DNA of 64,000 nucleotides, from positions 1 to 64,000 of the forward strand of contig NZ_JARGZA010000001.1 of assembly GCF_030973515.1 (NCBI RefSeq). Direction: 5' to 3'. The stretch is from Jannaschia maritima. GTDB lineage: Bacteria > Pseudomonadota > Alphaproteobacteria > Rhodobacterales > Rhodobacteraceae. Of the stretch, positions 9,280-17,593 are shown one piece after another. Position numbers and translations under genes: made by a program. Below the pieces are notes generated by a model, which was given only the letters and a program-made list of their open reading frames with translations, made no database searches and was not told the origin of the DNA. Every line of letters begins with the position of its first letter. Position 1 is the first letter of the stretch.

Positions 9280-9969
9280 ATCAGTCCGACATTCTTTGAC
9301 ATACGCGGCGCGCCGATCCGGTCCCTGATCTGGTCGTTCGCCTGCCTCGTGCCAGTGGTGGCCGCGGCGACGGGGGCGTGGCTGACGGCGCTGGCGGGCG
9401 CGGGCTGCGTGATCCTGGCGCTGCTGCCGAAGGCGTTCACCCGGGTGTCCGGGCTGCGGTTTCCCGACGGGCTCTGCACCGGGGTGCTGGTCTTCTGCAT
9501 GGCCGCGCTGCTGTTGGGCGAAATGGCCGGGTTCTATGGCCGCTTCTGGTGGTGGGATCTGGGCCTGCACGTGGTCGCATCGGTCGTGCTGGTGCAGGTG
9601 GGCGCGGCCTTGGTGCTGCTCGTCACGGCGGGCGGACGCCCACGGACCGCGATCTGGATCCTGGCGACGCTGGCCTTCGGCTTCTCGATGATGGTCGGCG
9701 CGTGCTGGGAGATCTTCGAGTTCACGATTGATGGCCTCTTCGGCACGAATGCCCAGCGGTCCGGCCTGCCGGACACGATGTGGGACCTGGTGGCCGATGC
9801 CGTCGGCGCGACCTGGGGGGCCTGGGCCGTGAACCGCCGGTTGACGCATGGGTCCGCGCCTCCGGGTGCGGGATTGCTGCCGGGCTGGATGACGCTGAAT
9901 CCCATCGTCTATCCGGATTGGCCCGAATGGTCAGTCGAGGGCCGCGCGCCCCGCGGCCTGGCCCGATAG
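9271..9969 (+). CDS. DUF2238 (YjdF-like) integral membrane protein
   Basis: This is a 232-residue protein with about five membrane segments. The DUF2238 pattern is clear: FWWWDLGLHVVASVVL, then GACWEIFEFTIDGLFGTNAQ and PDTMWDLVADAVGATWGAW, which place conserved Asp, His and Glu residues in or near the membrane. The function of the family is not established. The GTG start lies inside the third copy of the 11-bp repeat and is the only plausible one before the first helix. The last 39 bases overlap the 3' end of hpnE on the other strand. Confidence 0.72.
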   Translation: MSAISPTFFDIRGAPIRSLIWSFACLVPVVAAATGAWLTALAGAGCVILALLPKAFTRVSGLRFPDGLCTGVLVFCMAALLLGEMAGFYGRFWWWDLGLHVVASVVLVQVGAALVLLVTAGGRPRTAIWILATLAFGFSMMVGACWEIFEFTIDGLFGTNAQRSGLPDTMWDLVADAVGATWGAWAVNRRLTHGSAPPGAGLLPGWMTLNPIVYPDWPEWSVEGRAPRGLAR

Positions 9970-11184
9970 GACAGCCCCTTCGAGGGTCGCGGGCAGGCCG
10001 GTGTCGGTATGGTCGCCCGCCAGGAACAGGTTCGCCCAGGGCATCGTCGTGGAGGCCCGGCGACGCACGCCGTCCGGGGTCTGGTCGAAGGTGGCGGCCT
10101 TCTCGCGCAGGAAGCGGGCGGCGGGCCTGTCCCGGGGGGCGTGACACCCATGCGCGATCAGGATGGCCCGCATCTCGCCCCATAGATGGTCAAGGGCGGC
10201 GGCGCGGTCCATGCCGTCCAACGCTGAATCCTCCGCCGCGGACACGGTGACCGATACGACGTCGCCGCGGCGGAACACCCATTGCGTGGTCGCGCCCAGC
10301 ACCGCCAGGATCGGTGGCAGGTCGGTGCCCGGGACCACGAAATGCGCGTTCGCGATGGCCCCGCCCGGTGCGGGAAGCGGCAGGTCCGGCAGCACGGCCG
10401 CCAGGGGTGCGGGTGGCAAGGCCAGCACGATGCGGTCCCCCGGCCCGACCCTGATGTCCGCGTCGCGCAGGTGGATGCCCGTCACGCGCGACCCGTCGTC
10501 GGACAGGCCCTGCACGGCCGTGCGATAGCGGATCGTCGCGCCGGCTCGTTCGAGGCGGTCCAGGGCGGGTTCGATCAGCGCGGCGCCCAGCCCGTCTGGC
10601 GCCACCACGGGGCGGGCGGTGCCGCCGCCCTTCGCGAAGGAGCGCATCAGCGTCGCGCGCATCAGGCCGGCATCGCCGCCTTCGGGCGGTTCGTTCAGGA
10701 CGGCCCGGGTCAGCGGATCCCAGAATGTCCGCCAATGCGCACCACGGTCGCGGACGACGCGCCCCAGCGGACGGCGGGCGGGACCGGTCATCAAGCGGAC
10801 CATGTCCCGCAGCAGCGGCCCCAGCGGCGTTCCCGGGGCGCGGGCGCGCGGGGACAGGGCCGCGAACGGACCACGGCCGAGTTCGAGGGACCAGCGCGCC
10901 CCGGTGTCCAGGTCGAGATACGGGAACGCGGCGTCCAACATGCGCAGTCGGTCCGCTCCGCCGATCCGATCGGCCCAACCCAGCACCGCGGTGTTGGCCG
11001 ACAGGATCAGGTGGTTGCCGTTGTCGATTACGCGGCCTAGGCGGTCGTCGCGATAGGACCGGCACCGCCCCCCCGCCTTGGGCGACGCTTCGAGGATCGT
11101 GACCGCGCCCCCCCGCGATGCGAGATGCTCCGCCGCGACAAGGCCGGCGAGGCCCGCGCCGACGACGTAGATGCGCGCGCTCAC
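9931..11184 (-). CDS. hpnE: hydroxysqualene dehydroxylase
   Basis: This is a flavoprotein of 417 residues that reduces hydroxysqualene to squalene, the last step of the HpnCDE route. The N-terminus SARIYVVGAGLAGLVAAEHL is the FAD-binding motif, followed by ILEASPKAGGRC. The C-terminal segment NLFLAGDHTDTGLPATLEGA is the conserved FAD-contact region of amine-oxidase-like desaturases. The GTG at 11184 fits the family N-terminus; an in-frame ATG at 11286 would add 34 low-complexity residues. It is the third gene of the leftward arm, 153 bp after hpnD. Its presence with hpnC and hpnD makes the call firm. Confidence 0.88.
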   Translation of the reverse strand: MSARIYVVGAGLAGLVAAEHLASRGGAVTILEASPKAGGRCRSYRDDRLGRVIDNGNHLILSANTAVLGWADRIGGADRLRMLDAAFPYLDLDTGARWSLELGRGPFAALSPRARAPGTPLGPLLRDMVRLMTGPARRPLGRVVRDRGAHWRTFWDPLTRAVLNEPPEGGDAGLMRATLMRSFAKGGGTARPVVAPDGLGAALIEPALDRLERAGATIRYRTAVQGLSDDGSRVTGIHLRDADIRVGPGDRIVLALPPAPLAAVLPDLPLPAPGGAIANAHFVVPGTDLPPILAVLGATTQWVFRRGDVVSVTVSAAEDSALDGMDRAAALDHLWGEMRAILIAHGCHAPRDRPAARFLREKAATFDQTPDGVRRRASTTMPWANLFLAGDHTDTGLPATLEGAVLSGQAAGRAALD

Positions 11185-11337
11185 GGGGCCGGACGGAGAC
11201 GAGGCGGGGTCATCGCAGCATCCGGCGGGGATGCCCGGCGTGACGCAACCGCCCGTTCCGGCGCCCGAACGCGGCGATCCCCGCATTCCGTCCGCAGCCC
11301 CGGGAGGCGGGGTCCGATCGGTCGTTCCAACGGGTCA

Positions 11338-12201
11338 TCACCGTCCCCCGCGCATCGCCTGCGCCAGCCCTGCACGCAGCTTGGCCCGGCCCGACAAGCG
11401 GACGGGCGGGGCGGTCCAATCGCCTTCCATGATGCGCAGGAGCCGTTCGTAAGGGCCCATCATCACCAGCGCGGGCACGAGGGGCAGGCGGGGATGGGCG
11501 GGCACCTCCGCCAGGGCGGCGTCGAAGGCGGCGCGGGCCTGTTTTCCCAGCGCCGCACGGGCGGCCGGCAGGTTCGGATGCGTGGCGGCGTTCACGTCGT
11601 GAGGCATCCCCGCCGCGTCCAGGACGTCGCGCGGCATGTAGAGGCGCCCCATCGCCGCATCCTCCGCCACGTCGCGCAGGATGTTCGTCAGCTGCACCCC
11701 GCGGGCGAGGTTCAGCGCGAACCGTTCGGAGGGCGCCCCCCGCCACGCCCCGAAGCAGCGCATCGACAGGAGCCCCACGGTCCCCGCCACGCGGCGGACG
11801 TATTCGGACAGCGCCTCCGCCGTGGGGGCGACGATGGCCTGGGCGTCCATCCGCATCCCGTCGATCAGGAGGTGCAGTTCCGCCGTGGGCAGATCGAAGC
11901 GCCCGATGGCGCGGGCCAGTTCGGTCCCGATGGCGGTGCGGGGGTGGCCGGCCTCGGTCGCCGCGACCTCCGCCTGGAGATCGTCCAGCCGGGCGGCCCG
12001 GGTCCGGGGATCGGACGTGCCGGGCAGGTCGCCATCGGCGATGTCGTCGGCGACGCGGCAGAACGCATAGACGGCATGGATCGCGTCCCGGCGCGGTCGG
12101 GGCAGGACGCGCATCCCCGCCGCGAAGGACGAGCCGGCCTGCGCGACGATGCGCCGAACCTCCGCCCGGTCGGCTTCAGGGGAGAGCGCCGGGGCGATCA
12201 C
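11338..12201 (-). CDS. hpnD: presqualene diphosphate synthase
   Basis: This is a 287-residue trans-isoprenyl diphosphate synthase (squalene/phytoene synthase family) that condenses two farnesyl diphosphates to presqualene diphosphate. Both Asp-rich motifs are present: AFCRVADDIADGD and TNILRDVAEDAAMGRLYMP. AGSSFAAGMRVLPRPRRDAI is the usual HpnD opening. The start is a GTG at 12201 that overlaps the hpnC stop (GTGA), so translation is probably coupled. HpnC and HpnD are paralogs; the AGSSF/GMRVLP opening identifies this one as HpnD. Confidence 0.9.
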   Translation of the reverse strand: MIAPALSPEADRAEVRRIVAQAGSSFAAGMRVLPRPRRDAIHAVYAFCRVADDIADGDLPGTSDPRTRAARLDDLQAEVAATEAGHPRTAIGTELARAIGRFDLPTAELHLLIDGMRMDAQAIVAPTAEALSEYVRRVAGTVGLLSMRCFGAWRGAPSERFALNLARGVQLTNILRDVAEDAAMGRLYMPRDVLDAAGMPHDVNAATHPNLPAARAALGKQARAAFDAALAEVPAHPRLPLVPALVMMGPYERLLRIMEGDWTAPPVRLSGRAKLRAGLAQAMRGGR

Positions 12202-13028
12202 GGGCGCGCCGCCGCGCCGGCGCCACGCAGGGCGGCGCGGGCGAAGTCGAACCGGGTGGGCGCGATGCGGCGGGCCAACGGATCGCCGCGGCGCAACCGG
12301 CGGGCGAGGGTGCCCGCCAGATGCAAGGTGGCCGTCGCCTGGCCCCGCAGCGATCGCGCGCGGATCAGGCCGGGCAGGGGGGCGGCACGGCGCAGGAGGC
12401 CGTCGCATTCGTCCAACGCCCGGTCGATCACGCGGCGCAAGGCCGGCGTGCTGCCGGCGGCCGTCAGATCCGCCCGTGCCACCCCCGCCTCCGCCATCCA
12501 ATCGGCCGGGAGATAGACCCGGTCCAAGGTCGCCGCGTCCTCGCGGATGTCCTGCAAGTGGTTCAGGATCTGCAATGCGGTGCACAATGCGTCCGACGGG
12601 TCATGGGTCGTCTGGGCTTCTTCGTAGAGCGACAGGAGGAAGCGGCCGACGGGATCAGCCGACATGCGGCAATATGCGCGCAGATCGTCGAGATCGGCGT
12701 AAACCTTTCCCTTCGCGTCCTGCCGGAACGCGCCCAGCAGGTCGCGCGCCGCCTGGAGGCCAGGCCCTTCGCCGACCGCGTTCCGCAGGGTCCGCCCGGT
12801 CCGGTCGGGACCCCCTTCGAGTCCCCATTCCATGTCCGCCAAGCGGTCGAGCTTCGCCTGAGGCGACAGGTCGGCACGGTCCGCGACGTCGTCGGCCGTG
12901 CGGGCGAACGCATAGAACGCCTTGATCGCACGGGCTTTTTCCGACGGCGCGAACAAACCGACGAGGGGGAAGTTCTCGCCCCGCGGCGGATGGGCCCGCG
13001 CCCGTGATGCTGTGTCGGTCTGCGTCAT
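12198..13028 (-). CDS. hpnC: hydroxysqualene synthase
   Basis: This 276-residue member of the squalene/phytoene synthase family converts presqualene diphosphate to hydroxysqualene. GENFPLVGLF followed by AIKAFYAFARTADDVADRAD matches HpnC (GHYENFPVAS..L in others). The second acidic motif is LNHLQDIREDAATLDRVYLP. The ATG at 13028 gives a normal length; an ATG at 13100 in the same frame is possible and neither has a strong ribosome site. It is the first gene of the hpnCDE arm, and its upstream region is shared with the divergent carotenoid arm. Confidence 0.9.
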   Translation of the reverse strand: MTQTDTASRARAHPPRGENFPLVGLFAPSEKARAIKAFYAFARTADDVADRADLSPQAKLDRLADMEWGLEGGPDRTGRTLRNAVGEGPGLQAARDLLGAFRQDAKGKVYADLDDLRAYCRMSADPVGRFLLSLYEEAQTTHDPSDALCTALQILNHLQDIREDAATLDRVYLPADWMAEAGVARADLTAAGSTPALRRVIDRALDECDGLLRRAAPLPGLIRARSLRGQATATLHLAGTLARRLRRGDPLARRIAPTRFDFARAALRGAGAAARP

Positions 13029-13243
13029 CTCAGGCGCCGCGTCGTCCCGCTCCCCATGGGTCCGCGTTGCATCGGCATCGATGCGCGTGGTCCCCGCCAT
13101 AAGGTCGGACGGACAGCGCCTTTGTCCAGCCCCGGCCCCGGCGCGCGAGGACGTTAACGCCACGTCGGGGTGTCGACACCGCCTGACGGTCCGCTATGTC
13201 CGGGCTGTGGCGCCGGGGGGTGCCTTCCTTGGGGAGTGTCGGC
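13029..13243. promoter_or_regulatory. divergent promoter region between hpnCDE and the C30 carotenoid arm, with a 12-bp palindrome
   Basis: These 215 bp must hold the promoters for both arms. The one clear symmetric element is GGTGTCGACACC, a perfect palindrome at 13169-13180, 63 bp before the GTG of the DUF2141 gene. A GTTAAC lies nearby at 13153. No exact TGT-N12-ACA site of the PpsR/CrtJ type is present. No regulator gene is adjacent. An operator role for the palindrome is inference from its position only. Confidence 0.5.
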
Positions 13244-13675
13244 GTGACCGCGAACCGGACGATCAGGGCCTGCACGGGCGCCGCGCTGTGGCTGGCCGCC
13301 TGCATCCCCGCCGCGGCCGGTCAGGTCCAGATCGAGGTGAAGGGGCTGCGGTCCGGCGAGGGGCTGCTGCGCGCGGCCCTGTGCACGCGCGACGAGTTCC
13401 TGACCCCCCGCTGCGGTCACGCCGCCGCGGTGCCCGCCGCGGCACCGCTGGTGACGATCGACGGCGTGGGCCCCGGCACCTATGCGGTGCAGGTCTTCCA
13501 CGACGAGGATTCGGACGGGCAGCTGGACCGCATGGGCTTCCTTCCGCAGGAGGGCCTGGGCTTCAGCCGCAACGCCCGGATGCTGATGGGCCCGCCCCGC
13601 TTCGAGGACGCGGCCTTCGGGTTGCCCGACGTGGGCGCCGTCCGCATCACCATGACGATGAGATACTTTCCATGA
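13244..13675 (+). CDS. secreted DUF2141 protein of the carotenoid operon
   Basis: This is a 143-residue protein. Residues about 5-25 form a signal peptide ending in PAAAGQ, so the protein is probably exported. The rest is a DUF2141 beta-sandwich: QIEVKGLRSGEGLLRAALCTRDEF, then GPGTYAVQVFHDEDSDGQLDRMGFLPQEGLGFS, which is characteristic. The GTG start has GGGGAG eight bases upstream. Its stop overlaps the start of the first CrtN gene (ATGA). The function of the family is unknown; its place at the head of this operon suggests a periplasmic role with the pigment or its carrier lipid. Confidence 0.8.
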   Translation: MTANRTIRACTGAALWLAACIPAAAGQVQIEVKGLRSGEGLLRAALCTRDEFLTPRCGHAAAVPAAAPLVTIDGVGPGTYAVQVFHDEDSDGQLDRMGFLPQEGLGFSRNARMLMGPPRFEDAAFGLPDVGAVRITMTMRYFP

Positions 13676-15258
13676 CCACGACCACCACGAGGGGACCCGT
13701 GACCCGTTCCGCACCCAACACCCCCAAGCGCGTCGTCGTCGTAGGCGCCGGCCCAGGCGGCCTCGCCACCGCGATGCTGATGCGCGCCGCCGGCGCCGAG
13801 GTCACGCTGATCGAGCGGGAGGACCGCGTCGGCGGCCGCACCGCCAGCTTCACGCAGGACGGCTATACGTTCGATTACGGGCCGACCTTCTATCTGTACC
13901 CCGAGGTGCTGCAGGAGATCTTCCAGGCGTGCGGCCACGACCTGTTCGAGGAGGTCGACCTTCGGCAGCTGGAGCCGATGTACCGGTTGCAGTTCGACGA
14001 CGGCACGACCTTCGATGCGACGCCGGACGTCGAGCGCCTGACCGCGGAGGCGGCGAAGATCGACCCGGACGACGCGAAGAACGTCCCCGCCTACCTGCAG
14101 GAGCAGATCGACAAGTTCGCCGTGTTCAAGCCCATCCTGCAGCGTCCGTTCAACGGACCCCTGGACCTGGTGAAGCCGGACATGCTGAAGGCGTTCCCGC
14201 TGTTCCGGCCCTGGCTGACGGTGGACCAGGACCTGCGGCGGTTCTTCAAGTCGGAGGACCTGCGGCTGGCCTTCAGCTTCCAGTCCAAGTACTTGGGCAT
14301 GTCGCCCTTCAAGTGCCCGTCGCTGTTCACGATCGTGGCCCATGTCGAGTACGGCTTCGGCGTGTTCCACCCGATCGGGGGCTGCAACGCGATCCCGCGG
14401 GCCATGGCGCGCGTCGCGTCCGAGATCGGGGTGGACATCCGCCTGTCCGAGCCGGTCGAGGAGATCCTGTTCGACGGCAAGCGGGCCAGCGCGGTGCGCA
14501 CGTCGAACCGGACCTATGCCGCGGACGCGGTGGTGGTGAACGCGGACTTCGCGGGCACGATCAAGCGGCTGATCCCCAACCGGCTGCGCAAGCGGTGGAC
14601 GGACGACAGGATCGACGCGAAGCGGTATTCGTGCAGCACGTTCATGCTGTATCTGGGTCTGGACAAGCGGTTCGACGACCTGTCGCACCACACGATCCAC
14701 CTGTCGGGCGACTATCTCAGGAACATCCAGGAGATCGACGACGGGCAGGCCCCCGAGGAACCGACGATCTATGTCCAGAACGCGAGCGTCACCGATCCGA
14801 CGCTGGCGCCCGACGGGCATTCGACGCTGTACGTGCTGGTGCCCACCGGCAACCTGACGGGCGGCATCGACTGGGCGGCGTTCGGCCCGGTGTACCGGGA
14901 GCGCATCCTCGACCGGCTGTCCAAGCTGACCGGCCACGATATCCGGCCGCATATCCGGACCGAACGGATGTACACGCCCGCCGACTGGGAATCCCAAATG
15001 GGGATCCATGCGGGGGCCACGTTCAACCTGGCGCACAACCTGGGACAGATGCTGCACTGGCGGCCCCGCAACCGGTTCGAGGACGTGGACGGCGTGTACC
15101 TGACCGGGGGCGGGACGCATCCCGGCAGCGGGCTGCCGACCATATTCGAGAGCGCGCGCATCGCGTCGCGGCTGGCGGCGGGGGACCTGGGGCTGGACAC
15201 GGACCGGCTGCCCGATCAGCTGCCCACGCAACCCAAGTTCAAGGAGGCCGCGGAATGA
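13672..15258 (+). CDS. CrtN-type carotenoid desaturase/oxidase (first copy)
   Basis: This is a 528-residue FAD-dependent phytoene-desaturase-family enzyme. KRVVVVGAGPGGLATAMLMRA begins near residue 18, then IEREDRVGGRTASF. The C-terminal signature is GVYLTGGGTHPGSGLPTIFESARI. Since the locus makes squalene, a C30 substrate (squalene or dehydrosqualene) is expected, giving diapo-carotenoids. It shares the fold with the next gene but differs throughout, so the two are not a recent duplication. It could act as dehydrogenase (CrtN) or as the terminal methyl oxidase (CrtP/CrtNb); sequence alone does not decide. It overlaps both neighbours by ATGA. Confidence 0.85.
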   Translation: MTTTTTRGPVTRSAPNTPKRVVVVGAGPGGLATAMLMRAAGAEVTLIEREDRVGGRTASFTQDGYTFDYGPTFYLYPEVLQEIFQACGHDLFEEVDLRQLEPMYRLQFDDGTTFDATPDVERLTAEAAKIDPDDAKNVPAYLQEQIDKFAVFKPILQRPFNGPLDLVKPDMLKAFPLFRPWLTVDQDLRRFFKSEDLRLAFSFQSKYLGMSPFKCPSLFTIVAHVEYGFGVFHPIGGCNAIPRAMARVASEIGVDIRLSEPVEEILFDGKRASAVRTSNRTYAADAVVVNADFAGTIKRLIPNRLRKRWTDDRIDAKRYSCSTFMLYLGLDKRFDDLSHHTIHLSGDYLRNIQEIDDGQAPEEPTIYVQNASVTDPTLAPDGHSTLYVLVPTGNLTGGIDWAAFGPVYRERILDRLSKLTGHDIRPHIRTERMYTPADWESQMGIHAGATFNLAHNLGQMLHWRPRNRFEDVDGVYLTGGGTHPGSGLPTIFESARIASRLAAGDLGLDTDRLPDQLPTQPKFKEAAE

Positions 15259-16781
15259 GCACGGTCGGCATCATCGGCGGCGGCCTGGGCGGCCTGGCGG
15301 CGGCCGCGACACTGGCGGCGCGGGGTCACAAGGTCACCCTGCTGGAGAAGAACGACTGGCTGGGCGGCAAGGCCGCGGTGCTGGAGGAGGACGGGTTCCG
15401 GTTCGACATGGGTCCGACGATCCTGACGATGCCCCGCGTGCTGGAACGGATCTTCGCGGAATCGGGCCGCGACATGAACGACTACCTCGACCTCCGGCGC
15501 CTCGACCCGCAATGGCGCTGCTTCTACGACGACGGGACCGTCCTTGACCTGCGCAACGACCCCGCAGAGGCGGCGCGCGACATCGGCAGGCTGTCCCCGC
15601 CCGACGAGCAGGGCTTCAAGGAGTTCATGAAGGTCGCCGACCGCCTGTCGGACGTCAGCGACCGGTTCTTCTTCTGGAAGTCGGTCGAGGACCTGCGCGA
15701 CACGATGAACATGAAGCAGAACTTCAGCCTGGACACGCTGAAGGACGTCATGGCCTTGCGGATGCACCGGACCGTGGCGGGGCAGATCAAGAAGGACATC
15801 CAGGACCCTCGCGTCCGCCAGATGCTGGAGCACTTCATCCAGTACGTCGGCTCCAGCCCGTTGGCATCGCCCGCGGTCTTGTGCGGCATCGCGCAGATGC
15901 AGCAGGGCGAGGGGGTATGGTACCCGATGGGCGGCACGCGGGCCGTGCCCGTCGCGCTGACCCGGCTGGGCGAGGAGCTGGGCGTGGACTACCGCACCGG
16001 CGTCGACGTCAGCCGGATCGTGGTCGAGGACGGGCAGGCCGTCGCCGTGGAGGCGGACGGCGAGATCCTGCGCTTCGACAAGGTCGTGTCGAACATGGAT
16101 TCGGTGCGCACCTACAAGGAGCTGGTGGGCGGGCCCGCCTGGCGCGACTTCGGCTACAGGAAGCGGGAGGCCGCCTGCTCCGGCGTGGTCCTGTATCTTG
16201 GCCTCCGGGAGGCGTACGACCACCTGGCGCACCACAACTTCGTCTTCTCGCGCGACCCCGAGGAGGAGTTCGCCGCGATCTACGACGAGGGCGTGCCCGC
16301 CCCGGACCCCACCGCCTATGTCGCGGCGCCCATGCGGACGGAGGCGGGGGCGGCCACGGCCTGCGCGCCGGAGGGTGGCGAGGCGCTCTATATCCTGGTG
16401 CACACGCCGCATCTGCGTCCCGGGCACGACTGGTCGCGGATGCTGCCGGAGTATCGCCGCGTGATCCTCGACAAGTTGGGGCGCGCGGCGGGGCTGGGCG
16501 ACCTGGAGGACCGCATCGTGTTCGAGCGGACCCTGACGCCCCAGGACATCAACGATCGGTACAAGGTGTTGGACGGCGCGATCTATGGCTTGGTAAGTCA
16601 TGGCAAGATGATGGGCGCGTTCAAGCCGGGCAACCGTTCGCGACAGGTCCGGGACCTGTACCTGGCCGGCGGGTCCGCGCATCCGGGGCCGGGCATGCCG
16701 ATGGCGTTGATGTCGGGCTGGATCGCGGCCGATTGCCTGCACCGGGACGCCGTCGCCAACGCGCCCGTCGCGGCGGAGTGA
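15255..16781 (+). CDS. CrtN-type carotenoid desaturase/oxidase (second copy)
   Basis: This is a 508-residue phytoene-desaturase-family flavoprotein. STVGIIGGGLGGLAAAATLAA is the FAD motif and LLEKNDWLGGKAAVLEEDGF follows. GPTILTMPRVLERIF and the C-terminal LYLAGGSAHPGPGMPMALMSG match CrtN/CrtI-type enzymes. It is translationally coupled to the preceding paralog. In C30 pathways one such enzyme introduces the conjugated double bonds and a second oxidises the end methyl to the aldehyde. The downstream aldehyde dehydrogenase suggests that both activities exist here. Confidence 0.86.
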   Translation: MSTVGIIGGGLGGLAAAATLAARGHKVTLLEKNDWLGGKAAVLEEDGFRFDMGPTILTMPRVLERIFAESGRDMNDYLDLRRLDPQWRCFYDDGTVLDLRNDPAEAARDIGRLSPPDEQGFKEFMKVADRLSDVSDRFFFWKSVEDLRDTMNMKQNFSLDTLKDVMALRMHRTVAGQIKKDIQDPRVRQMLEHFIQYVGSSPLASPAVLCGIAQMQQGEGVWYPMGGTRAVPVALTRLGEELGVDYRTGVDVSRIVVEDGQAVAVEADGEILRFDKVVSNMDSVRTYKELVGGPAWRDFGYRKREAACSGVVLYLGLREAYDHLAHHNFVFSRDPEEEFAAIYDEGVPAPDPTAYVAAPMRTEAGAATACAPEGGEALYILVHTPHLRPGHDWSRMLPEYRRVILDKLGRAAGLGDLEDRIVFERTLTPQDINDRYKVLDGAIYGLVSHGKMMGAFKPGNRSRQVRDLYLAGGSAHPGPGMPMALMSGWIAADCLHRDAVANAPVAAE

Positions 16782-16785
16782 TCCC

Positions 16786-17583
16786 ATGACGACGGGGGCG
16801 CCCGACGGCGATCCCGTCGCCCTGCGCTCCCCCGCGATGTGCCGGTTCTTCGGCGGCGTCATGACCCGGCAGATGCGCGGGGGCTTCCGAGCCGTACGGG
16901 TCCTGAAGCCTGGCCTTCCCACGTTGCCGCCGGACCGCCCGTTGATCGTCTATGCGAACCACCCATCGTGGTGGGACCCGGCCTTCTTCATCGTGCTGGC
17001 GGTCCACCTGCTGGGCGATCGGGAAAGCTATGGCGTTATGGAGGCGGAGGCGCTGGAGCGTTACGGCTTCATGAAGCGGATCGGTCTGTTCGGGATCGAT
17101 CCCGCACAGCGAACGGGAGCGGTGCGGTTTCTGCGGGTCGGGGCGCACGTGCTGTCGGATCCGCGCCGCATGCTGTGGGTCACCGCCCAGGGTGAGTTCA
17201 CGGATCCCCGGACACGTCCCGTGGCCCTGCGATCCGGTCTGGCCCACCTGATGGGGCGGGTGCCGAACGCGGTCGCGGTACCCCTGGCCGTCGAGTACCC
17301 GTTCTGGTCGGAAAAGCGCGCGGAGGCGCTTTGCGCCTTCGGCCCGCCAATCGAGGCGGGCGGCACCACGGAGGGGATGCAGGCCGCCCTGACCGATGCC
17401 TTATGCGGAACGATGGACAGGCTGCGGGATGCGGCGATGGGGCGCGACCCGATCGCGTTCGATCGGCTGGCAGTCGGGCGCCGAGGGACGGGCGGTGTCT
17501 ATGGCCTTTGGTCGCGGGCGCGTGCCATCGCCTCCGGGCGGCGCTATGATGGGGACCATCTGCAGGATCCCACCGGACGATAA
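16786..17583 (+). CDS. PlsC-like acyltransferase, probable carotenoid (CrtO-type) acyl transfer
   Basis: This is a 265-residue lysophospholipid-acyltransferase-family protein. The acceptor motif is YANHPSWWDPAFF (a variant of HX4D). The next block has VTAQGEFTDPRTRP, where the usual phosphate-binding EGT/EGxR is GEFTD. In staphyloxanthin synthesis CrtO esterifies the sugar with a fatty acid; this gene sits in the equivalent context, between the desaturases and the glycosyltransferase. A role on phospholipids cannot be excluded. The start follows the previous stop by 4 bp with GGAG upstream. Confidence 0.75.
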   Translation: MTTGAPDGDPVALRSPAMCRFFGGVMTRQMRGGFRAVRVLKPGLPTLPPDRPLIVYANHPSWWDPAFFIVLAVHLLGDRESYGVMEAEALERYGFMKRIGLFGIDPAQRTGAVRFLRVGAHVLSDPRRMLWVTAQGEFTDPRTRPVALRSGLAHLMGRVPNAVAVPLAVEYPFWSEKRAEALCAFGPPIEAGGTTEGMQAALTDALCGTMDRLRDAAMGRDPIAFDRLAVGRRGTGGVYGLWSRARAIASGRRYDGDHLQDPTGR

Positions 17584-17593
17584 GACGGACGCG

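Noticed and set aside
9296-9301. TTGACA-like -35 hexamer
   Set aside because: It lies inside the DUF2238 coding region, with no matching -10 box at proper spacing and no gene start after it.
11210-11338. 42-codon Arg-rich frame between hpnD and hpnE that begins in a TGATG overlap
   Set aside because: Low-complexity basic composition and no known family; more likely an untranslated spacer.
13171-13188. Possible PpsR/CrtJ site (TGT-N12-ACG) in the carotenoid promoter region
   Set aside because: The second half is ACG instead of ACA, and the locus is a C30 rather than a photosynthesis-type carotenoid cluster.
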